The position numbers were made by a program, and so were the translations under genes. A stretch of 64,000 bases of DNA from Batillaria attramentaria (Eukaryota > Mollusca > Gastropoda > Batillariidae): NCBI GenBank assembly GCA_018292915.2, contig JACVVK020000018.1, positions 2,190,001 through 2,254,000 of the forward strand, written 5' to 3'. A model generated the notes under the pieces. The model saw only the letters and a list, made by a program, of their open reading frames with translations. It ran no database searches and had not been told where the DNA came from. Below are positions 36,931-47,679 of this stretch, piece by piece (position 1 is the stretch's first letter; each line of letters begins with the position of its first letter).

Positions 36931-39526
36931 CGTGTGTGTGTGTGTGTGTGTGTGAAACTATACTTTCACACTTTTACTGAGAATGAGATGGTGTTTGTGT
37001 GGGACAGTGCACTGGTTAACCTGTATCTGGTTGGCCTTCACCGTCTGACCGGGAGCTGTCTGGACCGAGTGCCAGAAGACATGCCCAGCCTGAGACGTCT
37101 TGATCTTCAGCAGTGTAACCTGGTGAGATAAAATTCTGTTTTCTGGGTGAAGCAGCTGAGAGGACTCTAGTCAGCATGCAGATTTTTTTTTTTTTTTTTT
37201 TTTACAATACTCGTATGATGACACATTTCCTTTCATCATTACTGTGTTAGAAGTCTTAGGCTTTATCTCATGTTAAATATAAAACTGCTCAATACATACA
37301 CATAGCAGTTTAATGGGAGAGACGAATATACAGAAGTTGCAGAGACAGTCACAGTATTCCTATGAATCACAATAAGCTGGTTAAAAATCTAAGCTCCCAA
37401 CAAAAAGCTTTTCGAAGTGTGAAAATTTTTTACAGAGTTGACTGTGCAAGCACAGTCAACTCTGTCACAGTTGGAGACTTTTCTGCATCCCTGAAACCCC
37501 ATCAAAAGCCAAGCGCAGCCTGACTTCACAGCTCAGTTTGCGTTTTGACACTGAGCGAGAAAGATCGTGCAGCACTCAACATCCGCTGGACACTGTAGTG
37601 ATGTGTCTTGCTCACTGACCAAAAGCCAAATAATGTCACGGCAAACTTGTGCTCTGGTTTTATAAAGATCCCCGAAGCGCTGAAAACTCTGCAACTGTGA
37701 GAGAGTTGACTGTGCTTGGAGGGTCGACTCTGTAATTTTTTACACTTCGGAAAGCTTAAGGTCGAAGATGTTCATTTGCCGAGTTCACAGAGTTTCTGAG
37801 GGCTTTTTCTGTTCTACAAAAGCATGGATTTACCAGAAATGCTGCATGGTATTGTAACAATAATAATGATAATACTGAGTATTGTGTAGGTACTTTACTC
37901 AATTTCTTTAACTGGCTCAAAGCACCGCGAGCTGAATCCAGCACACGAACCACACGCATTCCCTCACACACTGGACAAAAACACGTTACAATCATGTGGT
38001 GTGAAGGGTCAGCTCAGCAATTTAAGTTTCCAAATTTAGAATTGCATTTGTTTTCAAATTGTGTAGGCTGAACATTTTTTTTTTTTTTTTGTGCTGCCAC
38101 AACTCTTTGCCGGCTCCAGTGGTGTTCCTCCCTGGTAATGGGTGGAATCTACGGAGGGCTCGGAAGCTGGGGCAATTTTTTATTATGCATGATGATGGAG
38201 ATGAGGATGATGGTAAGATGTTATGGAGGTCTGTGTGGTTTGGGACTGCGGAACAGGGCCGCATTCCACACTTCCTGTCATAAATATCCCGGCATTAACC
38301 AGGCCTGGGAACGACGGCACCTGCGGTGCCGGCCGTGTAATCATCCACATCATAAGACGTGTCACACCAAGGGAAGCACCCCCAAAGTCGCACCCGTGAA
38401 GTGGGTGAAGCTGGCTGTGTGGCAACAACCTCCCCAGTGGGTCCATAGCACACCCGCTCTGGGTAGGAGCCGACCTAGGTAGGAAAAATCCCACTTGCCT
38501 CGGCTGGGACTCAAACCCGGGTCTCCCGGTCCATAGTTCAAAGTGCTAACCACTACACTACGGGGGCCGGGAGGCTGAACATTTCCAAAACTGCATGAGC
38601 TGTGACGGGCAAAACTGTTGCGTAGACGTTGGAATGTGGCAGTGTGTTACTGTAACACTTGCCCAGGTAAAGAACAAGGACTGGTGAGTGACACCACAAA
38701 GTTACTGCCCATGGTATTGTCATGGAGGGGGTTTCCTAGCGAAAACGTCCGCGTGCGTCCGCGATCGCTGCGCGTAGTTTTCCGGTTTCCGTGACCGCTC
38801 GCGAAGAGCGTAAGCGAACGTAAGCGAGCGGCCCGGGAAGGTAGTTCGCCGCGAGCAAAAGGTCACGTGGTCAGTTTTCATGTAAACAAAGATGGCGGCG
38901 CCCACCGAAGGCCTCGTTGAAGTGGAACTAAGAAATGGCTTAAAATGAATTTGCGGGTGGATGGAGACCTTCTGTCCCAACTTGTAATTGTGCAGAATAG
39001 TATATGAAAATAATTTGAGCTAATTGCACCGGGCCGTGGTCGCCAGTCATTCAGGGATATGTTGTGCGTGTTTGTGGGGAAGGAGTGGTCAAAGTGAGTA
39101 CGTAGGGGTGCCTTACGTCTCCGTTTTGCATCGAGCAGAACATGCATACTAGCGGTATAGTCATGCTCCAAGCCAGTAATTATTGCTCCTCCTCAAAAAC
39201 GTCGTCTTCTGCGCTCAAAAGATGACTAATAGCTGCGAGCACTAGAGTTTTCTTCTTCCTTTTCAGCCTTGCCAACAACCGTGTTCGTGATTCAGCCGCC
39301 ATTTTGAAAGCGCCTTTTTCTAATTGGCCGTTTCCCAACGAGGAAAAGCGTCCTCCGCAAGCGCCCGCGAGCGCATTTGCGTAAGCAACGCGGCCTTGAT
39401 CACAATCCCTTTGTCCTTGACTTGCAGATCCAGGACCCATTGGTGGAGGATGTGGTTAGGAGAAAGCCTGATCTGGTCGTCATCAATTATTACGGAGAAA
39501 TGTTTGTTCATGGTCCACAAGACTGA
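33726..39526 (+). CDS. F-box and leucine-rich-repeat protein (FBXL type)
   Basis: A probable substrate-receptor subunit of an SCF (SKP1-CUL1-F-box) ubiquitin ligase. Coding exons are 33726-34684, 34951-35122, 35496-35659, 36420-36506, 37008-37122 and 39428-39526. They total 1596 nt, or 531 aa, and phases close. An in-frame TGA precedes the chosen ATG in the same exon. Residues 1-130 are low-complexity and cysteine-containing, without a known domain. The F-box is at about 133-178 (IESLPPEILLKIFSFLQPVE, VCKQWHTLAYDHSLWHRLDL). The remainder is cysteine-containing LRRs of the FBXL type (LTHLDLGFVSG, LHTLNLSWCWDVTD, LVNLYLVGLHRLTG, SLRRLDLQQC), ending VVINYYGEMFVHGPQD. Intron 4 has a GC donor (AG|GCAAGT); the others are GT-AG. 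I do not recognise the exact FBXL orthologue. Confidence 0.9.
35261..35388. repeat. Poly-C, (TC)n and (AC)n microsatellite
   Basis: A compound array in intron 2 of the F-box gene, about 110 bp upstream of exon 3. Confidence 0.95.
35888..35960. repeat. (TTG)n(TG)n microsatellite
   Basis: A short TTG run continuing into a TG array, in intron 3 of the F-box gene. Confidence 0.95.
36369..36413. repeat. (GT)n microsatellite at a splice acceptor
   Basis: The GT array ends 5 bp before the CAG acceptor of F-box exon 4 (36420) and replaces the usual polypyrimidine tract. Confidence 0.95.
36655..36817. mobile_element. MITE, 163 bp, 42 bp inverted repeats, telomere-like core
   Basis: Arms at 36655-36696 (GGCTATTATGGACGGAACTC ...) and 36776-36817 are inverted copies with one mismatch in 42. 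Each arm includes the small palindrome GTCTATTTTTAGAC. The middle contains AACCCTAACCAAACCCTAAC-type sequence. No clear target duplication. It lies in intron 4 of the F-box gene. Confidence 0.85.
36873..36954. repeat. (TG)n microsatellite
   Basis: A long GT/TG array with two GTGC interruptions, about 55 bp before F-box exon 5. Confidence 0.95.
37405..37757. mobile_element. Foldback element with internal hairpins, 353 bp
   Basis: The ends AAGCTTTTCGAAGTGTGAAA (37405) and its imperfect complement ending at 37757 form a roughly 35 bp inverted repeat. Just inside the left arm, CAGAGTTGACTGTGC and its exact complement form a perfect 15 bp hairpin with a 2 nt loop (37434-37466). The same motif recurs near the right end (37698-37731). 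It lies in intron 5 of the F-box gene. Confidence 0.8.
37856..38588 (-). mobile_element. Family B SINE split by a younger SINE
   Basis: The host copy runs on the minus strand from about 38588 (GGAAATGTTCAGCCT) to the GCG-CC end near 37880 and an ATT-like tail. It is interrupted at 38078-38571 by another SINE. The host sequence AGGCTGAACATTT is duplicated on both sides of the insert (38065-38077 and 38572-38584). Confidence 0.88.
38078..38571 (-). mobile_element. tRNA-derived SINE, family C, with poly(A) tail
   Basis: On the minus strand it begins CCCGGCCCCCGTAGTGTAGT, GGTTAGCAC (A-box region), then GGGTTTGAGTCCCAGCC (B box), runs about 494 bp and ends in a 13-base poly(A) (plus-strand T run at 38078-38090). 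It is bounded by the 13 bp duplication AGGCTGAACATTT. The poly(A) tail suggests a different partner LINE from that of families A and B. Only one copy is seen in this window. Confidence 0.85.
38730..39410. mobile_element. Possible Harbinger-like deletion derivative
   Basis: Both ends are rich in GCG-type motifs (GCGTAAGCGAACGTAAGCGA near 38810; GCGCATTTGCGTAAGC near 39371). Two short convergent reading frames begin just inside: AAAGATGGCGGCGCC at 38888 on plus (18 codons) and a 40-codon frame from 39302 on minus, starting MAAESRTRLLARLKRKKK with a following acidic run. The latter vaguely resembles the N terminus of PIF/Harbinger transposases. No clean terminal repeat or target duplication was found, so this is weak. 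Confidence 0.3.
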
Positions 39527-39540
39527 GCCACCAGTATCTC

Positions 39541-39580
39541 CCCCCCCCCCCACCTCCCCCCCCCCCACCCTCCTACCTGT
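39541..39580. repeat. Poly-C tracts
   Basis: Interrupted C runs right after the F-box gene stop codon. Confidence 0.85.
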
Positions 39581-39635
39581 CTTGTCTCACTGTTGTGTAT
39601 ATACACTTGGGAGACGTCCCTGTCAGTGTAGTCAG

Positions 39636-39807
39636 GGTGGGTGGGTGTTTGGGGGTTTCACGTCCTTTTCCACCACATACGGGTGATATCAAAGACGGGG
39701 CGACGATCAAAAAGCCAGCATAAATATTTGGCCCGCGCCGGGATACGAACTCACAACCCGAGCATCAGCAATCCAGCGCTCTACCATTCGGCCACCCCGG
39801 CTCCCCC
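39636..39807 (-). mobile_element. tRNA-derived SINE, family A, full length with TSD
   Basis: A complete copy in the presumed 3' UTR of the F-box gene, antisense to it. The flanking direct repeat is AGTGTAGTCAG (39625-39635) against AGTCTAGTCAG (39808-39818), one mismatch in 11. Confidence 0.9.
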
Positions 39808-40332
39808 AGTCTAGTCAGAGACAATACAGAAAGGTGGTGCTGTTTTGTGTAAGACAAGAAGGTACATTGTACACCGGAGTAATTGATCTTGAGTTGTTTA
39901 GTTGACGTAAGAATTGTTTTTGTTTGAATCGTCGTTGTTGGCATCGTTTGGTCTGACTGCTGTAGTGTGATCCCACAAGGTGAGATGGTTGTTTTGTGTT
40001 TGGCTGTTGTCAAGTACGTGCACCTGGCCAGTTGGGCAGTTTTATTGCTGGAGACCGAAAGTTTTTACATGATAACGATAGCAATAAATAACACTTTTTG
40101 TTCTTACATTGGTAATGATACAAAATACAAACAGTGGACTAATGCTGATTTGGCTATAAATACCAAGTAAATGATAACAGACAAAGTAACAAGTCAGGTT
40201 TATTTTTTTCCAACCCTCTGGGGGCATGGGAAAAGAAAAGGAAACATGAAAATCAATGAAAATAACAACAGAAAACAACAACATACAGAATAAAAACCAA
40301 AACAAACCCCAACCCCCCTCCCCCCCCCCCCC

Positions 40333-40384
<52 letters not shown>

Positions 40385-41490
40385 CAACAACAACACAAAC
40401 AAACCAAAAAAACCCAAACAAAAAGCCAAAAAGAGAACGACCAAACAAAACAAAATCAGGAACAAAGCATATATACACACACTCGTGCATACTACTGGCT
40501 GCATATACACTCACATAAGTAATCGTCTGTCTAGTGCAACAACAACCACAATAATAGTAATAACAGCACATACTTGGCTTACAACATCTTTGAAAGAAAA
40601 CTCAGGGTTTGTGTTTTTTCAGGTGTTGCAATCCAGTCCTAATACTCTGCAGATGAAACCTTGCAAGTATTTCATATACAATGTACCCTTACAATTTTTG
40701 TTTTGTTCTCATTTCATTTTTAATGGTAACTTTGAAATTTGTTTGCTTTTATTTTCTTGCAAGCTTTTCCCCCCTATTCCCTTTCCCCCCGTAAACCATT
40801 TTGTTTCCTTTCCACCAACAGTACAGTAAGTACCTGGTGGGCAGAGTTGTGAATCCAGAACTACATGTACAATACTGGTTGGTGATTCCCAAGACATTGT
40901 TGAGCACCTGTAAATACAAAAGTGTATTCGTTCAGCCATTCAATTGTACAAGCCTGTTTTTGAAGGAACAATAGTGACAGTGGCTTATTACTGCTCACTG
41001 CAGTATTTTCTAAAATTTTTATTTATTTTTTTAAAAGGAGTTAGGCAAAGTATGTGTGATGCGGATGACACGGCGAAGGAGCGCATCAATTATAAAGCCA
41101 CAGTGATCGTACTTTCAGACTGCGTAATATAAGTCTGATACAGGTTGAATTAAGTGCCATAAATTTTGATGCCTTACGCTCGCAGCACATCCCATGTTCT
41201 CTTCGAAAAGAATCTTTACTTTCTGTAGATTGAGAGGTTCGGGTAATTTATTTTTGTTTTTCTAATCAGACTGCAGTGATAAATGACAAATGGGTCTATG
41301 CATAGGGTCAACTACCATTGTGTTTTTGTGCCATATTCGTCAGGGTCGGTATAGCTTGGTTTTTGTTTTGTTGGAGTCTGTGATTAGTTTTGATATTGTG
41401 ATGTACATGTATGATATTATTGCAGTTTCCTTGTTGCTCAATGGCGGTTCCCACTGAAAGAAAAATAAAGAAGCCATTGTCTTGTTAAAA

Positions 41491-41536
<46 letters not shown>

Positions 41537-42860
41537 AAAAAATTAGAGAGAGAGAGCATTTCCATGTGGTTGCACATGTAATTTTAAGGGAAGTAATACT
41601 TGGCTAACCTCCAGAGCTTGAAGTAGTGGAAGGGTTAGCTACCTTTGAACAGTGTGTCGTGTCGGGAAGTGGTAATGATGAGCTCGGACACAGTTGAGGG
41701 TTTGCAGTCAGCCACCACACGTAATCAGCCGTTGCCTCCATACCCTAGTGCAGGCTGGGGAATTTTCAGTCATTTGGCAGTTTTCAGCCAAATTTCATAT
41801 CCTTACAAAAAAAAAAAAAAAAAAATCTAAGCAAAGAAAAGGAAGGAGGAACTTGAAAAGGTTGCACACACAGTCACTGACTTACGATGATACAATCATG
41901 TAATGCCATATGCGACAGTCTTACTTTGTATTTGAAGACTTGTGTGTAGGCAGTAATGATTTTACCTTTGGGTGGCGGGAGAGGCTACGAAACACCTTTA
42001 GAAATGCTAAAATTTGATCTCTTAAATGGGGCATCGCCCCTATGTTCCAGGCTCACTGAGCAGGGCGCTGCCTCTGCACCCCAGCCTAGGTTTCAGTCTT
42101 TTTTCTTCTCAGCAACTCTCCATTCTGCTAGTGGTGTGCCATGAGTGTGTGGGTATCATTCCGTGCTGACAAGTTTCGGTTTGAGTTGGGGGTGGGGGTA
42201 TTGTTTTCATGTTATCAGTCGGCGGAGAGCATGTCACTGATGTGAACTTCCGTGACAAGTCTACTTGCTGTGTGGTACATGGGGTGTAGCTGTTTGACAC
42301 CGCGTGATCAGTTTCTACAGAAATCGTCTTTAGGATACTCGGACCGATTTAATTGTTGTCTGTATTAGGAACAAAGTCACCCAGTTCTTTTTCGTATTAG
42401 TATCAAGTTGTGTTCGCTTGATCCCCTTTTTCTCAGTGCTAATATTTTCAGCTTGATTTCCTTCTTTCCTCTTCTCCTGTCACTTGAAATGACTTTGTTG
42501 CTGGTTTCTCCTTTGTTAATCATGTGAAGTCACCCTAGCTTTACCGGATATGTATGCCTCCACCCCGGCCTCAACCCCCCCCCCCCCCTGCAGACTTCAA
42601 GCAAAGCATCTTACTTACAACTGACGTTCCCACGCCGCAACGCCGTCCGTAGGTGGGATCGATGTATCGTGCATTTATGGAAAAGGGTTGTTGTAATTGA
42701 CTTGGATCTGACACGACATCTCAGGTCTATGAATATTCATATCCGGCGGTCGTGCGGAGTAGTGTCTCCCAGTACGGTTCCTGAGAAGGCGGTGTGTCCG
42801 TGCCTAGAGTGGATCTCTGACCATCTCTCATGACGCCACAATGGACCCCTTCACGCAACG
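39808..42860. other. Possible F-box gene 3' UTR, then unassigned DNA
   Basis: No gene is recognised. Plus-strand AATAAA motifs at about 40084 and 41465 are possible ends of the F-box transcript. The stretch includes a poly-C/(CA)n array at about 40321-40380, a (TG)n array at about 41492-41533 and a poly-A run near 41808-41825. Confidence 0.3.
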
Positions 42861-43904
42861 CAATCACGTTTGGGGAAAAGCTTGAGGAAGGGGGGGGGGG
42901 GAGGAGGGAGAGAATGGGAATTTTGGGGGGCAGCTAGGGGTGTGTGTGTGAGACTGAGAAGATACTGGTTGAGTCAGTACTACGATCACGGACTGTGACT
43001 GCGAAGCTGTGATCCCAGTCCATAAGTTCTGGACAAAAAAAATCTGACTGGACTCAGTCCCGGCGTCGACTTCCGCATTTTGGTCGGACAGGTTTTTGAC
43101 GGATGAGAGTAACCAGTCGGCCTTGCATACTGTGCCATGTACTCGTAATAACAACGTCCAGATTACACTGGGCTTTAGATACGTGCGGTAAAAACATCTT
43201 TAGGTACAGTCCATGTTACAGGACACCCACAATATATGGGAGGCAATTTAGTCAAAATACTACATGTATCTCTTTGTACAACAAACCAGTAGAGTTGTTC
43301 CCCCGGTTCCCCCCCCCCCCCCCCCTTTTCATTATAATCACACGAGGCTGCTTACTAAAATGAGCCAACGATCGAAAATGATACACGTTTCGTATTTTTA
43401 TTTTAACCATTACTTGCAGTTATTATCTGGTTCCCATCGTCTTCCTCTCTTTCAGTGAAGGAGGAAGTGAACGTTCACTACATTCAGCCGGCGGCCATTT
43501 ACAGTGGACATTTTTTTTTATCTCTAAAATTTAATGGCCCTATGCAGCGTGCAGCTACTTTCAAATGTTTCAAAATCACAATGACTTCCGAGACATTTTG
43601 AAGTCCATTTGCCAGACATACGTCACGTCAACCGCCATAAAACGTCACCTGCATCCGGCGCCCGTGACGTGCGGACATGGCATTGAAGACCCTTTAGAGC
43701 CGAGGCTTAAGGCGAGGTGTCGTCCGAGTCAAGGCAAGTGACGCTTTTATGATACTGCTGCAAGCAACGACCCTCTTGCCGAGGTCTGTGCTGCAAATGC
43801 ATGTATATCACTCTCAACATGCAATCATTGCAGCAAGGCCAGTTTTACACAGTGACTGACACAAACTGCAGTTAGACTGACAGCCGTTTGCAACTGGCTG
43901 CACG
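42861..43904. other. Unassigned intergenic DNA
   Basis: G-run (about 42890-42901), C-run (about 43309-43325) and T-run sequences are present. No gene or recognisable element. Confidence 0.35.
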
Positions 43905-44300
43905 GTGGCGAGTGAGACAGTTAACAACACGGCGAGTATTGAACAATAACACAGTTTGCAACACGGCGAGTACTGAACCATAACACAGTTTGCAACACGG
44001 CGAGTATCGGACAATGACACAGTCTTCAATGCGACAAGTATGGGACAGTGAGGCAGTTTGCAATATGGCGAATGTTGGGCAATGACAGTTTGCAATTTGG
44101 CGAGTGTTGGAAATATAATGACACGATTTGCAACACGGCAAGTATTGGACAATGACACAGTTTGCAACACGAGTGTTGGACAGTAACACACTTTGCAATA
44201 GTGCGAGTGTTGGACACACTGAGTTTGCAACAGGGAAAGTGGTGGACAATGACGTAGACTGCAATACGGCGGCGAGTGTTGGGCAGTGAAACAGTTTGCA
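43905..44300. repeat. Minisatellite, about 38-40 bp unit
   Basis: About ten degenerate units are based on ACACAGTTTGCAACACGGCG plus AGTATTGGACAATG. Units shorten and diverge toward 44300. Minus-strand ORFs of 97-175 aa across it are array translations. Confidence 0.9.
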
Positions 44301-44352
44301 GAACAATGCTGAACACCATATTACCAGAATGTTGCAGTATCGTAGAGTCTGT

Positions 44353-44511
44353 AGGGGGGGGGGGTTAACGTCCTTTTCCACCACATAGGGTGATATCAAA
44401 GACGGGGCAACGATGAAAAAGCCAGCACAAGTATTTGGGCCCAGCCCGGATCGAACTCACGACCCGAGCATTAGAAGTCCAACGCTCTACCATTCGACCA
44501 CCCCGGCTCCC
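44353..44511 (-). mobile_element. tRNA-derived SINE, family A, with TSD
   Basis: A full-length copy except for a shortened tail. The flanking 12 bp repeat CGTAGAGTCTGT lies at 44341-44352 and 44512-44523. It inserted just beyond the minisatellite. Confidence 0.92.
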
Positions 44512-44523
44512 CGTAGAGTCTGT

Positions 44524-45036
44524 TGGGTGTGATGCGAGTAATGAAACCGTCTCAGTCTAAATTGTAGCGCATCGAGGGATGGATCCAATTTAGTCTCAAA
44601 TTTGATTTGTCAGTTTCGACTGAAGATAAGAACAATCGTGATAAAAGTAGCTGAATGATATCAGTTAACATGCCGACACTCAGACAGCCTTATCGTCCTA
44701 CAGCGAGCGAGAGCATGGTTGCCCTGCTGGACCCGTGGTACCGTTGCTGTTTGCGTGTGGAAAAGAGATAATGCTGCATGCAATCTCCCACTGTCAGCGA
44801 CTTACGAAGCTTTCAAGGTGCACAATCAACGTGGTTGTGTCCCCTGGGTATCGGCCCGTGGATGAGGACGGCCATTGTAGCGCCGCTTGCCGCTTTTTGT
44901 GGCGGTGAAGAAGGAACGGGAAGGAGCCGGGATGGGACAGAACACATTTGTCGCCATCAAACTCGCGTGCTGTTGGCCCATCCGAATACTAACGACACTC
45001 TTTTCCTGCCCCTCAGTCCTCCGTCCTCAAACTTTC
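44524..45036. other. Unassigned intergenic DNA
   Basis: No gene or recognisable repeat. Confidence 0.35.
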
Positions 45037-45701
45037 CAATCCTGTGGGCCTGACACACACCGGCAGTTAGAGTCCCGGCCGGCGTCCACCTCAGCTTACA
45101 ACCATGTGCTTCTAGCTCTGTCCATTCAACCACGTCTCGTAAAACGCGATCCGTTCTTGAAAGCTGAAGACCACGCAGGAAGTGAAGGTATCATGATGAT
45201 AATAATACGCCGAGCTCTTGTAAAGTGCTGCTGTCACAAAGACATTTCTAGAGCCCAAGCCACCACCTCAACTGACAACCACAAACTCCTGGCGCTGTCT
45301 CTCGCCTGCATGTTCTAAAACTGATAGAATAATAGAATAAAATAGGGCTTTTTCTTGAAGTCTGGAGACCGTGCAATCCTGTGGGCCTGACACACACCGG
45401 CAGTTAGAGTCCCGGCCGGCGTCCACCTCAGATTACAACCATGTGCTTCTAGCTCTGTCCATTCAACCACGTCTCGTAAAACGCGACCCGTTTTTGAAAG
45501 CTGAAGACCACGCAGGAAGTGAAGGTATCATGAAAATACTAATACGAGCTCTTGTAAAGTGCTGCTGTCACAAAGACATTTCTAGAGCCCAAGCCACCAC
45601 CTCAACTGACAACCACAAACTCCTGGCGCTGTCTCTCGCCTGCATGTTCTAAAATAGAATAATAGAATAAAATAGGGCTTGTTCTTGAAGTCTGGAGACC
45701 G
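45037..45701. repeat. Tandem duplication, 337 bp period
   Basis: CAATCCTGTGGGCCTGACAC starts both copies, at 45037 and 45374. The copies are almost identical, with a few substitutions and small indels (for example ATGATGATAATAATACGCCG against ATGAAAATACTAATACG). Both contain the reading frame SRPASTS.YNHVLLALSIQP, but no known protein is recognised. The high identity indicates a recent duplication. Confidence 0.92.
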
Positions 45702-45771
45702 TCAGTGCAGGAAGTGAAGGCATCAAGCTCAAGATTTACTGTTGACAACAATCTGACACAGAGGGCCTGCT

Positions 45772-45945
45772 GGGGGGGGGGGGGTGTTTGGGGGTTTAAC
45801 GTCCTTTTCCACCACATAGGGTGATATCAAAGACGGGGGCAACGATGAAAAAGCCAGCACAAATATTTGGCCCCAGCCGGGATCGAACTCACGACCCGAG
45901 CATTAAAAGTCCAACGCTCTACCATTCGACCACCCCGGCTCCCCG
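45772..45945 (-). mobile_element. tRNA-derived SINE, family A, full length
   Basis: A complete copy with a G-expanded tail, standard body and tRNA-like head. A GGGCC repeat is present on both sides but is too short and GC-rich to call a target duplication confidently. Confidence 0.88.
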
Positions 45946-46901
45946 GGCCCGCGGAGACTGACAAATAATTATACAGTATCGCACGTTACCTACGATATCT
46001 TTAGCATTTTCAGATTTTTACCTTGGTACAAATGGTAGCATAAGCACCTAATGCTTCACCTAATATCAGCAGATGCCCACTGTGATGTTTAACATTGTTC
46101 CCGCACTTAGTTTGAAACATTGAATCAAACCTAGTGACCTTTGATGATCCATTGAATTTTTCTAGAAACGTGGTTCCTTGGACGTTGCAACTGTTTTTGC
46201 TGACAGACCTGGTCCTGGTTTTCACATCTAGCCGAAGGCACTGACCTTTTAATTTTTTTATATAAATTCTTTTAAACAAATGAATCATTGCACCTGCAAG
46301 GCGTCTGCTCTTCAGGTCAGTATGTTCCACAAGACCAGTCAGCAGTTTCTCTCTCTCTCTCTCTCCCCCTCCAACACCGAGACTTATGATTTATATTAGC
46401 TCATGGCACAGTTGTAATAAAGGACCACATGATCAATGGCTGAGGCAAAAGTTTCGGGCAATTTGTTCCAGGGATTTCCCGCTCCCTCTGGCGGCATTCA
46501 CCGCGTGCTCGGATTCCTCAGACAGGAAATGGGAGAAGTGACAGAACAATAAATTCTTTGAATCATCTGCATGAATAATTTATCGAGTTTGTCACACGAG
46601 TTGGTGGTGCAGGCGACAGCGACTCCTCTCCGCGATAACCGCTCAACACCAGCTAACAGCGGCCAACTGAGAGGAGACTGTGTGACGAGAGACTCCCGTC
46701 CAGGGCCCCAGCTTCACTGGACACTCGCCAATAGCATGGTCTGCTGCCAGATAGTTTCAGTCCCACCAGAAGTGGTCCGCTGTATCCGAAGACGCACGAT
46801 ACAAATTAGTGAATGGAATCTGATCTGTGTAGAATCATGGCGGTCGTAGTTACCGAGAGCGTGTGCTAGGCTAGTGAGTAGTGTTCGTAAATCAAATTAC
46901 A

Positions 46902-46938
<37 letters not shown>

Positions 46939-47660
46939 GGGGACGAGGTTAGAAAAAGGATGGGATTGACAGAACTTGTGATGAATAAAGAATCAAACCT
47001 CGATCCCTCTGAACAAGGCACGGTGCCGGCACCATCAGCCGGTGAGGATGCATGACAAAATGTAACAAACACTGAAGTACATGAGGCACTGCTGAGGGTG
47101 TAGACCATAATGAGTATCGGAGTTCTGAATAGTTTGTGACGAGGACCAGTTGTACACACTCATAGATATGTCAGCCAACAGAAACTTTCTTTCAGTTTGA
47201 CATGCATTTCTTTTCCACTTTCTCCGCCTGTTCATCCACAATTATCCTACATCCAGGAGTAGACAAACACTGTAAAAGTGGAATTTAACACCACGTAACT
47301 CTGTCAATGGTAGGCCTACTTCTGAAGTGCAGCTGAAATGCAATTCTTGCAAACGAAAGTAAGCTGCAAGTTCCAGCTAATTACCATGGTTACCTAGCGT
47401 ACGCCACTATCACTTTGATACGTCCGTCACTATCACAACTTTCAACACGAAAAACCTAATGCAACAAATTACGATATCAGAGATAAACACTGGCTACGCC
47501 TCATAGTCTGTTCTTCCAATCTGTGGCTCCACTCAAAATGCACACAACCTCCCCGAGGAGCTCATGGAAGGAGAGTCCAAAACTGTATTGCAGATCGTAG
47601 TTTGCCATTTTGCTTACTATGACGTGTTCTGTAGTTCTGTAGCGATTGGCGACAAGATCT
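45946..47660. other. Unassigned DNA with a poly-G run
   Basis: No gene. A nearly pure G tract lies at about 46902-46937. A (TC)n run lies near 46350-46370. Confidence 0.35.
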
Positions 47661-47679
47661 TCCCAAGCCGTTTGAATGA

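Noticed and set aside
43872..44399. 175-codon and overlapping minus-strand frames
   Set aside because: They translate the minisatellite plus part of a SINE.
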